The notes beneath the pieces are model-generated. The model saw nothing but the letters and a program-made list of their open reading frames with translations. It made no database searches and was not told the origin of the DNA. From Anadara kagoshimensis (lineage: Eukaryota; Mollusca; Bivalvia; Arcoida; Arcidae): a stretch of 64,000 nt of DNA. Both the position numbers and the translations under genes were made by a program. This document shows positions 11,401-24,200 of this stretch, in pieces. The stretch covers positions 59,994,539-60,058,538 of the forward strand of contig CM037874.1 of NCBI GenBank assembly GCA_021292105.1, given 5' to 3'. Within the stretch, counting starts at the first letter, position 1. Every line of letters starts with the position of its first letter.

Positions 11401-14400
11401 GACCTCTGACATAGGAATATATAATTAGTGTTTGTAATGGCGGCGCTTTCTTCTTCAATATATAAACATAGGTACCGGTAAACATGGATGATTATATCAA
11501 TGGATAAGTTATCTGGAATGGCTTCAATCATTAAACAAGCAAGTCACACGCGAGGTGTTACCGGGAGGACTTGATTATTGAAAGTTAATTACAGGTGACC
11601 AGGTATTTACTTCTTTGCCGACGGCTATTTTGTTACACGTGACAACTTGAAAATGAGACTCATACTTACCTTAATTAATTAATTATTTGTTTATTTCAAA
11701 GACTTTATTGGTCAAATTTAATAATTAAAAAATATATCACATATAATAAAAATAATAACAAAAATACAATAAAGAGCAAAATTTACTTTCAACTAGAAAA
11801 TTACCTTAACTTTCCGTTTGTCGATCTTCTAAAATGCCTTGAAAATTCGAGACAGAATATCAAAATATTTTAATGTCGGCTAGTTAAGTCGCATTGCATT
11901 TTAAAATTTTAAAATTTAGTGAAAAAGTTGCGACGTATCTATGGAAATATACGGTAATCAAGAACTGGGATAAATCACTGTGTGCGGCATGCAGTGCATA
12001 AATGTTTATGTAAATGATGCACACTATACAGTGAAAAGTAACCTGAAAGTCTATACTGATCAACTTTACAAGGATATACCACTTGTACTATTTCAGTAAA
12101 TAAACAATGGACCAAGTGTTGGATGCAGTGGCTTACTGCTAAATGTAGTTACATTAGAGGTTGTAATCAAAGTTCTGAAACCACTACAATCAAATAAATA
12201 CATAAATAAATAATGGTACTCACAGACAAGATCATCCTGTATTTGAAGTTAGGAAATTCTTTATTACACTTCTCACATCTAAACATTCCGTTTCCTTGAT
12301 CTATGACTTTCTTGTTGCAGTTCTCAGTGGGGCAGGCCTACAGTATTTATATACAAATATCCAATATACATATACAGGAATAATCAACATTCATCATTTT
12401 ATTATTGGCTTCAATAGATAACATAGGCCAACATGATTTAATGATCTATAACCACAAAAATACTCAAACAAATGATCCAAAAATGGCAAGTAAGATAAAC
12501 TGTTATCTGTTTTGATTTATAAACTCCCCTATTATCATGCATGTTATACCAAAAACAAATGATCCAAAAATGGCCAGTAAGATAAACTGTTATCTGTTTT
12601 AATTTATAAATTCCCCTATTATCATGTTATTGTACAATAAATTATTTTCGGCAAATAATTGTTTTGGTGATTTTCTATCAATGACGCATGAACATTATAG
12701 TTATTGTTTATTGATGGGGTGATTATGGGATAATATGGACCCGACTGTTTGTTTGTTAGTTTGTTAATAAAATATCTCCATAGTTCAATTTTCATAAGCT
12801 GAACTTTATCAAACAAAAACTTATTATAATTACTAAAATGTATACTAAATGTTTTAGTTAACAGAAATAAGTGTGATTGATGAAGTAAGTCCCTAATTAT
12901 CACTATTAAACATACCTGATACATGCAGTTCTCTTTCCTTAAGAAAATAACTGTTCCTTTACTCGTAAAATAATCAGCTTTATCACCAGCTCCTAAATTC
13001 TCATTCTTCACCTGAGAGAAATGCTTCCAATTTGTAGCCGACCCTACATGTGTAAATACAGAAATGTCATCATTTAATAACAGATAAACATTTAATAAAT
13101 ATTAACTAGGGGTAAAAATAAACATTTTACTCTTAGTAAAGATAAACCTGCCTTAAAAACCACCTCTACATAAGGATCAGCTGCTTTTAAAGCCAGTAAA
13201 GTTGTTTTTTATTCATATTATTTGAACCTCTATACAAGGACCACTTGTCCATAAAGGCCACTTTTACTGGTTACCTTACGTGGTCCTTCTAGACAAGTTT
13301 GACTGTATCTAATTATAAAACTTTATGGCCAGTACATGTATTTATATCAAGGTGACGATAGATTTAATGATTGTGAAATACTTGGTAGTCAGAACAGTCA
13401 CTATTAAAATTGATCATAGTATATCTTGAAGTATTTTCTTGAAGAATGATACAAAACACCAGAGGACTTGTACCTTAAAGTAAATACAACCTCATTTTGA
13501 AGTAGGTGAAAGTTTGATTGATTGAACGATGTTTTACATCCTAAGCAAGAATATATCACTTATATAAAGATGTCAACGGCTATTGGGGAAGTAGCAGAGT
13601 ATTTTTTTTTTTTAACTTTGCAGTGGAATCATGGCAATATGCAGGGTGTGTACTCTAACAAACCAAACCTGCCGTAAAATATGTGCTGTAACAAGCCAAA
13701 CCTGTCGTGAAATGTGTGCTTTAACAAGCCAAACCTGCCATAAAATGTGTGCTTTAACAAGCCAAACCTGCCGTAAAATGTGTGCTTTAACAAGCCAAAC
13801 CTGCCGTAAAATGTGTGCTTTAACAAGCCAAACTTACCGTGAAATGTGTGCTTTAACAAGCCAAACCTGCCGTGAAATGTGTGCTTGAACAAGCCAAACC
13901 TGCCGTAAAATGTGTGCTTTAACAAACCAAACCTGCCGTAAACTGTATGCTTCAACAAGCCAAACCTGCCGTGAAATGTGTGCTTTAACGAGCCAAACCT
14001 GCCATGAAATGTGTGCTTTAACAAGCCAAACCTGCCGTGAAATGTGGGCTTTAACAAGCCAAACCTGCCGTAAAATGTGTGCTTTACCAAGCCAATCCTG
14101 CCGTAAAATGGCCATTGGTTTTGAAACTCTCTTTTACAGTACCTTTAATTTCTTAATGTCAAGTGCTTGGCAAAAGAACAGTCACTACCTATTTACATGT
14201 CTTGGTCAGACCCCCACAGGGTTTGAATTTATGACTTACCACATACAAAGTGAGCACTCTATCAAATGAGCTACCCTACTGTTAAGGTCATCCATCAGGC
14301 TACACATTTTATAAATACTTTATTATATAAGATCTAACCTCCACCAGCCACATTATCTCCCTTGAAGCTTTGGAAGTCCATATTCTGTCCATCTCGATCA

Positions 14401-14628
14401 TACCATCCTCGTAATAAATGTGATTCACGGATATCTGGGTTGACTATCAACTGACTACTAGCTAGTACAGATAATGAACGACCTGCAAAAAGTCAAATAT
14501 AAAATATATATATATAGGACAAACTGGGAACACATCACAAGAAAAAATATATTCACAGGCAAAAGATGCAACAGAATACCATTAAGGGAACATTTGAACT
14601 CTTGTGGAGAAGGAAATTACTGAGACTG

Positions 14629-14684
<56 letters not shown>

Positions 14685-17600
14685 GTGTGTGTATTTTATT
14701 CACCTCCAAATCAGACAACCTTGCTCCTTTGACTGCTACAACAGGACATGCAGAACCATCAAACTGTTGAGCCTAAGAATAAAGAAAGAATAAGAAGAGA
14801 CTTCCTGTAAAATTGTTTTTATTATGGTTACTTTTAATTTCAGAGTTTTATAACAAGAAATTGAAGAAATGTCTGTTGATCCCAATCATACATTAATTTT
14901 TGTTTTGTAATTTCAGCAATCACAGATTTAGTATTCAAGCTACATAAACTTTGTTTTATAATTTCAGCAATCACAGATTTCGTATTCAAGCTACATAAAC
15001 TTTGCTCTGTAGTTTCAGCAATCACAGATTTCGTATTCAAGCTACATAAACTTTTCTCTGTAGTTTCAGCAATCACAGATTTCGTATTCAAGCTACATAA
15101 ACTTTTCTCTGTAGTTTCAGCAATCACAGATTTCGTATTTCAGCTACATAAACTTTGTTCTGTAGTTTCAGCAATCACAGATTTCGTATTCCAGCTACAT
15201 AAACTTTGTTCTGTAGTTTCAGCAATCACAGATTTCGTATTCAAGCTACATAAACTTTGTTTTGTAGCTTCAGCAATCACAGATTTAGTATTTAAGCTAC
15301 ATTAACTTTTCTCTAGTTTCAGCAATCACAGATTTCGTATTCAAGCTACATAAACTTTGTTCTGTAGTTTCAGCAATCACAGATTTCGTATTCAAGCTAC
15401 ATAAACTTTGTTTTGTAGCTTCAGCAATCACAGATTTCACGTCTAATTGATATTTCACTATTCAGATAATAGTCTAAACAACACTAATCTGTGAAAATAT
15501 ACATAAAGACCCAATAATAGAAATAATCCATCAACCAACTTGGCTTAAATGTCACAGGTTAGTATTCCAATACCAACTAATCTTTCTCCATAGATTGGTG
15601 TTTATATTTTCATTTAGCCGTGGTCAAGATACTGATTTTCTTATATTTACTCATTTATGAAAAATTTATCTATAAAAAATATTAAATAAATTAATATTTT
15701 AAAATAAATCACATGCACACATGATTTAATATTTTAATTGACCGAAAAAATTTCAATAGTGACCACTGTAGTAGTACAAAAATGTGTTTAAATACGTACA
15801 TCATTACCCCACAGGGTTAAATTAACAACCATCCCGGACTGATCCACCAGTTGTAAATCTCTCTTTGTTATCTCCTTCTGACTGGCTTTACCAATCACTG
15901 TTCCTACATCACCACAATGTTTTACAATACCAACCACATCTGAAATATTTATAGCATTTCAATTATCACCATATTACAATGTGATTGTGTATTTCTGATG
16001 TCATGGAGTTTCAATTAAAGGGAGATAACATGATTTTCTCAATACTTGACTTCATTGAATGCCATACATGTATAATTACATCCTTGCCAACATTTTTTTT
16101 CAAGATCAGGAGTAAGTTTGAGTAAATTTTGATAGTAAGGAATTTGATCCCATTTTTCCTTCCTCACTTTTCTAGGCAGCTGAAGATCCTGATCATCATC
16201 ACTTTCATGATCACAACATTGAAGTATTTTTTATATAATTGTACAGGACTGGATCCTTGTTTTGCACAATTTTATAACATTGTTCTTTGTAAAAAAATAA
16301 ATTGAACTGATAATTGTAAAGTCTTTAATTTTAGCTTCAAACTTGTACAGTTAGGCAAATATGTAATCAGTTAACTCTATCAATTTTATAGAAATATTTA
16401 TTATATTTTATCTTCTGGTCACACTTACCTATTATGGCATTAGGCTGTTTATTATCAAGCTCATTAATCTTGGTAAAGTCAAATGTCATAGACGGCAGAC
16501 TGACATCCTCAGTACAAGGTTCTATCATTGTATCAGCGTTAAATGTCATCTCATAGTCATTATTAACAGATGAATACTGTTTGTTTGCTGTTTTTAACGT
16601 ACACTTACTAAAATAGAATATCTGGAATAGAAACAAATTTGTGACATTTTATATAGCTACAAAATCAACAGTTTATCATTAGCCACTTTCTATCTACCAC
16701 AATACAACAATGCAGGAGTCATTTCTAGTGATTCAAGATTTGACATTCAACTTGCAGTTTTTTCATTATTTTCTCTACATTTATACCATTATATCTAATA
16801 CATAATACAAGCTATAGAAGACTGTATTATTTTGTCAATAAGTGTTCCTATTTAAAAAGAAACAATTGTAGATGTGTTCCCATGGTAACTACAACCTGAT
16901 TTTAAATGTCTATGATAAAACTTGTGCAACTGCCATCAACACGGCTATTAGTAAAACTCATTGGTAACATTGGTAATTCTTTCTTGTCACCTTCATGGAA
17001 TCAAACTTGTAATGACCTTTTTTACATGTTATATATACCTTGTTGACCTCCAGAAGTTCATAAAATTTATCTATTGCTTCATTAAAACCAGTGGCTCTGA
17101 TCTCTCCTGATTCATCTACCAAGTTAACGTTAAACAAACGACCTTCACCCCTAGAATTACTCCAGGTTCTAATTGTAGATTTCTGTGTTACACGAGCTCT
17201 TATTCTCCACCTGTAATCATAAACATTCTGGTGTATGTCATAGTTATATACAGATTACTAAATATTTAGTTTTTATGATGAAATAATTTTAATCTCTCTA
17301 AAATACTTCACAAAGCTAATTAAATTTAATGACTAAAAAGATGTTTCATCACAGACAAGGTAAACTAGAACTGTTTCTCCAGAGCCAAATACCCCAGGCC
17401 AAGGGTTTAATGTATTCTTGCGTCTTTGACCTTTCTATGACCTTGGTTCAAGGTCATGACACACCTTTGGACAATGATGACTATTCATGTGAAGTTTTAT
17501 GTCAGTCATCCTTTATTTATAATAAAGCCTGAAAGTCAGGGCAGAAGTCAGATATACAGTGGAAAAGCCTTAAGAGAGGAGTAATTGAGTGTTATGCCCC

Positions 17601-18166
17601 ATGGATGGCAGAGGAAACTAGAGTGCTCAAAGAAAACCAACAACCTTTGGCAATTGAACCCACACAATTCCTCTCAGTAGGATCATTCCTAAGTGGGATT
17701 CAAACCTATCAGTAGTGCTACGACCTGTAAACTTGTGCTTTAGATGACTCTGCCCCACTGAGGTCCACTTCCAGACAGGAGAAACGATCTGTTGGCTAAA
17801 TTAGCATGTTATACTAGGGAACTAGCTTAACACAGGAGTATCTAAGTAACTGTGTTCAATATGAAAACATGTCCATCTTACCCTTGAGACTACAAAGGGG
17901 GTGGGTGTGTGGCTTAACACAGGGGCATCTAAGTAACTGTATGTGTCCAATATGAAGACATCTCCATCTGACCCTTGAGACTATAAGGGGGTGGGTGTGT
18001 GGCTTAACACAGGGGCATCTAAGTAACTGTATCCTGTGTCCAATATGAAGACATATCCATCTGACCCTTGAGACTACAAGAGGGTGGGTGTGTGGCTTAA
18101 CACAGGGGCATCTAAGTAACTGTATGTGTCCAATATGAAGACATCTCCATGACCCTTGAGACTACA

Positions 18167-18207
<41 letters not shown>

Positions 18208-21200
18208 ATTGTTATAATTTGAATAATGACTCCTGACTTAGGAAGAAGCACTTGTATTAACATGTATATGGGCAAACTGACAGATTTTAGGGAGGTCAAT
18301 TTGACAACTGTAGGACTGGATACATTGAATGTAAAGACAGGGGGAAATGATGTAGTGGTATGGTGTGAGGCTCATGATGGTGTGTACTAGGCTTGATCCT
18401 GGTGTAAATTAAACCTACCTGTTCTGCTATGGTGTGAGGCTCATGATGGTGTGTACTAGGGTTGGTCCTGGTGTAAATTAAACCTACCTGTTCTGGTATG
18501 GTGTGAGGCTCATGATGGTGTGTACTAGGGTTGGTCCTGGTGTAAATTAAACCTACCTGTTCTGCTATGGTGTGAGGCTCATGATGGTGTGTACTAGGGT
18601 TGGTCCTGGTGTAAATTAAACCTACCTGTTCTGGTAAGGTGTGAGGCTCATGATGGTGTGTACTAGGGTTGGTCCTGGTGTAAATTAAACCTACCTGTTC
18701 TGGTATGGTTTGAGGCTCATGATGGTGTGTACTAGGGTTGGTCCTGGTGTAAATTAAACCTACCTGTTCTGGTATGGTGTAAGGCTCATGATGGTGTGTA
18801 CTAGGGTTGATCCTGGTGTAAATTAAACCTACCTGTTCTGGTAAGGTGTGAGGCTCATGATGGTGTGTACTAGGGTTGATCCTAGTGTAAATTAAATCTA
18901 CCTGTTCTGGTAATATGTGAGGTTCATGATGGTGTGTACTAGGGTTGATCCTGGTGTAAATTAAACCTACCTGTTCTGGTATGGTGTGAGGCTCATGATG
19001 GTGTGTACTCGGGTTGATCCTGGTGTGAATTAAACCTACCTGTTCTGGTAAGGTGTGAGGCTCATGATGGTGTGTACAAGGGTTGATCCTGGTGTAAATT
19101 AAACCTACCTGTTCTGGTATGGTGTGAGGCTCATGATGGTGTGTACTAGGGTTGATCCTGGTGTAAATTAAACCTACCTGTTCTGGTATGGTGTGAGGCT
19201 CATGATGGTGTGTACTAGGGTTGATCCTGGTGTAAATTAAAACTACCTGTTCTGGTATGGTGTGAGGCTCATGATGGTGTGTACTAGGGTTGATCCTGGT
19301 GTAAATTAAACCTACCTGTTCTGGTAAGATGTGAGGCTCATGATGGTGTGTACTAGGGTTGATCCTGGTGTAAATTAAACCTACCTGTTCTGGTATGGTG
19401 TGAGGCTCATGATGGTGTGTACTAGGGTTGGTCCTGGTGTAAATTAAACCTACCTGTTCTGGTATGGTGTGAGGCTCATGATGGTGTGCACTAGGGTTGA
19501 TCCTGGTGTGAATTAAACCTACCTGTTCTGGTAAGGTGTGAGGCTCATGATGGTGTGTACTAGGTTGATCCTGGTGTAAATTAAACCTACCTGTTCTGGT
19601 ATGGTGTGAGGCTCATGATGGTGTGTACTAGGGTTGGTCCTGGTGTAAATTAAACCTACCTGTTCTGGTAAGATGTGAGGCTCATGATGGTGTGTACTAG
19701 GGTTGATCCTGGTGTAAATTAAACCTACCTGTTCTGGTATGGTGTGAGGCTCATGATGGTGTGTACTAGGGTTGGTCCTGGTGTAAATTAAACCTACCTG
19801 TTCTGGTATGGTGTGAGGCTCATGATGGTGTGTACTAGGTTGATCCTGGTGTAAATTAAACCTACCTGTTCTGGTATGGTGTGAGGCTCATGATGGTGTG
19901 TACTAGGGTTGGTCCTGGTGTAAATTAAACCTACCTGTTCTGGTATGGTGTGAGGCTCATGATGGTGTGCACTAGGGTTGATCCTGGTGTGAATTAAACC
20001 TACCTGTTCTGGTAAGGTGTGAGGCTCATGATGGTGTGTACTAGGTTGATCCTGGTGTAAATTAAACCTACCTGTTCTGGTATGGTGTGAGGCTCATGAT
20101 GGTGTGTACTAGGGTTGGTCCTGGTGTAAATTAAACCTACCTGTTCTGGTAAGATGTGAGGCTCATGATGGTGTGTACTAGGGTTGATCCTGGTGTAAAT
20201 TAAACCTACCTGTTCTGGTATGGTGTGAGGCTCATGATGGTGTGTACTAGGGTTGGTCCTGGTGTAAATTAAACCTACCTGTTCTGGTATGGTGTGAGGC
20301 TCATGATGGTGTGTACTAGGTTGATCCTGGTGTAAATTAAACCTACCTGTTCTGGTATGGTGTGAGGCTCATGATGGTGTGTACTAGGGTTGGTCCTGGT
20401 GTAAATTAAACCTACCTGTTCTGGTATGGTGTGTACTAGGGTTGATCCTGTTGTAAATTAAACCTACCTGTTCTGGTAAGGTGTGCGGCTCATGATGGTG
20501 TGTACTAGGGTTGGTCCTGGTGTAAATTAAACCTACCTGTTCTGGTATGGTGTGAGGCTCATGATGGTGTGTACTAGGATTGGTCCTGGTGTAAATTAAA
20601 CCTACCTGTTCTGGTAAGGTGTGCGGCTCATGATGGTGTGTACTAGGGTTGGTCCTGGTGTAAATTAAACCTACCTGTTCTGGTATGGTGTGAGGCTCAT
20701 GATGGTGTGTACTAGGGTTGATACTGGTGTAAATTAAACCTACCTGTTCTGGTAAGGTGTGAGACTCATGATGGTGTGTACTAGGGTTGGTCCTGGTGTA
20801 AATTAAACCTACCTGTTCTGGTAAGGTGTGTGGCTCATGATGGTGTGTACTAGGGTTGATCCTGGTGTAAATTAAACCTACCTGTTCTGGTATGGTGTGA
20901 GGCTCATGATGGTGTGTACTAGGATTGGTCCTGGTGTAAATTAAACCTACCTGTTCTGGTAAGGTGTGAGGCTCATGATGGTGTGTACTAGGGTTGGTCC
21001 TGGTGTAAATTAAACCTACCTGTTCTGGTATGGTGTGAGGCTCATGATGGTGTGTACTAGGGTTGATCGTGGTGTAAATTAAACCTACCTGTTCTGCTAT
21101 GGTGCGAGGCTCATGATGGTGTGTACTAGGGTTGATCCTGGTGTACATTAAACATACCTGTTCTGGTATGGTGTGAGGCTCATGATGGTGTGTACTAGGG

Positions 21201-24200
21201 TTGATCCTGGTGTGAATTAAACCTACCTGTTCTGGTATGGTGTGAGGCTCATATTGGTGTGTACTAGGGTTGATCCTGGTGTGAATTAAACCTACCTGTT
21301 CTGGTAAGGTGTGAGGCTCTCATGATGGTGTGTACTAGGGTTGATCCTGGTGTAATTTAAAACCTACCTGTTCTGGTATGGTGTGAGGCTCATGATGGTG
21401 TGTACTAGGGTTGGTCCTGGTGTAAATTAAACCTACCTGTTCTGGTAAGGTGTGAGGCTCATGATGGTGTGTACTAGGGTTGGTCCTGGTGTAAATTAAA
21501 CCTACCTGTTCTGGTATGGTGTGAGGCTCATGATGGTGTGTACTAGGGTTGGTCCTGGTGTAAATAAACCTACCTGTTCTGGTAAGGTGTGAGGCTCATG
21601 ATGGTGTGTACTAGGGTTGATCCTGGTGTAAATTAAACCTACCTGTTCTGGTAAGGTGTGAGGCTCATGATGGTGTGTACTAGGGTTGATACTGGTGTAA
21701 ATTAAACCTACCTGTTCTGGTATGGTGTGAGGCTCATGATGGTGTGTACTAGGGTTGGTCCTGGTGTAAATTAAACCTACCTGTTCTGGTATGGTGTGAG
21801 GCTCATGATGGTGTGTACTAGGGTTGATCCTGGTGTGAATTAAACCTACCTGTTCTGGTATGGTGTAAGGCTCATGATGGTGTGTACTAGGGTTGGTCCT
21901 GGTGTAAATTAAACCTACCTGTTCTGTTATGGTGTGAGGCTCATGATGGTGTGCACTAGGGTTGATCCTGGTGTGAATTAAACCTACCTGTTCTGGTATG
22001 GTGTGAGGCTCATGGTGGTGTGTACTAGGGTTGATCCTGGTGTAAATTAAACCTACCTGTTCTGGTATGGTGTGAGGCTCATGATGGTGTGTACTCTAGT
22101 TGATCCTGGAGTAGAAGGTGTACTGGGTTTTACGCTGTAACTGCTGTTAGATACATTACTGGAACCTGGGAATAACAAATACAAATATAGAGATGATTAT
22201 TATATACATGTAATGTTAAATTACATAAAATAAGAGACATGAGTTTTACCTGAGAAACTAGCTACTAGATTACAAGAGACAGAAACAGAGAAACAAGAAA
22301 AACCAGAGTGTGAGAGGAGACACAAAACCAAAGTACAAGAGGAGAGACCAGAGATCAAACCAGAGTATGAGGAGAGACAAAACCAAAGTACAAGAGGAGA
22401 GACCAGAGACAAAAACAGATACAAACCTTTATTATAAGGATTACTGACAGGTGGTTTTTGTTGCTGCTGCTGTATGGGTTTGTCTTGGTTATTATTCATC
22501 ACTCCTGCTAACATAAATAATTTGTTTGTAATTGTGTCAAAAATCATTTAATAACAGACACACCCGTTACATCACAAAATACATATACACTTATCACAAC
22601 ATCTCAATTTCTTCTATAAATTATGGTAGCTCTTTTGGTAGATAACCATGTACTATTTTTACTTTGAAAGGGTCATAATTCCTGAATTACCAATATGAGT
22701 ACTTATCCAGATTATTTTTAACACAGACTTGTCATTGTGTTTTCAGGGTTTGAATGTCTACAGAGACAATGGTTGTAAGTACAGAAATATGTTTATGGTT
22801 CACCGATGTAAAACAGGTTGAGATGTTACAGTTCTCTAATATTATTTGGAACAACAAGTTAAAAACCATTTTGTCAGTGTCAAAATTTATAAACCATTAA
22901 AATTACCCATGAAGCTTTGTCCTGTATTTCCTTCCTGTTTTGGCATCTGTGGGGGAAGCTGGGCAGAATCTGAATAATAAAATCAGAAAACAGATCAAAG
23001 TACTGAAGTACTGAAACCCCTAGACAGAGTCTGAATAACAAAATCAGAAAACCGATCAAAGTACTGAAGTACTGAAACCCCTAGACAGAATCTGAATAAT
23101 AAAATCAGAAAACAGATCAAAGTACTGAAGTACTGAAACCCCTAGACAGAATCTAAATAATAAAATCAGAAAACAGATCAAAGTACTGAAGTACTGAAAC
23201 CCCTAGACAGAATCTGAATAATAAAATCAGAAAACAGATCAAAGTACTGAAGTACTGAAACCCCTAGACAGAATCTGAATAATAAAATCAGAAAACAGAT
23301 CAAAGTACTGAAGTACTGAAACCCCTAGACAGAATCTGAATAATAAAATCAGAAAACAGATCAAAGTACTGAAGTACTGAAACCCCTAGACAGAGTCTGA
23401 ATAACAAAATCAGAAAACCGATCAAAGTACTGAAGTACTGAAACCCCTAGACAGAGTCTGAATAATAAAATCAGAAAAAAAAAAAAAAAAAAACATTATA
23501 AAATTTTTTTTAACATAAACGTGTTAAATGTTTTGGATCTGTAGTCGCGAGAGGCAATGTGATCTGTGGTGGTCAGAGGAAATGTGACATGTAGTGCACG
23601 TGGTCAGAGGCAATGTGATCTGTAGTGGTCAGAGGCAATGTGATCTGTAGTGGTCAGAGGAAATGTGATATGTGGTGGTCAGAGGAAATGTGACATGTAG
23701 TGGTAAGAGGCAATGTGATCTGTGGTGGTCAGAGGAAATGTGATCTGTAGTGGTGAGAGGCAATGTGATCTGTAGTGGTGAGAGACAATGTGATCAGTAG
23801 GCTAGTACTTTAATGCACTCCGAATAATGGTCTCACACAATTACAAATTATCATCCTTAAACTCTTTTGGTAGGCAGACAGGGCAATTTATATAACCCCA
23901 ATCCTTCAAACTGTTTGTCATTATATATAATTAATACTTACTATGTGAGGGTTGTTCTCCCGAACTTTTGTACTGTTGTGGATTACCAATTCGCTGACCC
24001 ACGTCTTCTCCCCGAGATAAAACAGCTACATCTAATAAAATCATAACTCTCCTGAAATTAACAAATAATAAATATTAATTATAAACTCTCGACTATTTGA
24101 GGAGACATGTGTGCATGGTCAGAGTATCAAAGGGTCACAAGTCCAAGTACCAGATTGGCTGCATGCTTTCTATCTGAGCAAGACATTTAATTCACATTTC

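Noticed and set aside
13629-14269. Overlapping frames on both strands with [11 protein letters not shown] or [10 protein letters not shown] repeats
   Set aside because: A 33-bp unit keeps frames open on both strands. It lies inside an RPA1 intron and looks non-coding.
20384-21148. 254-codon minus-strand frame with THHHEPHT repeats
   Set aside because: It is the 69-bp exon 8 array read in a frame other than that of the exon. The true exon frame stops at once after the donor.
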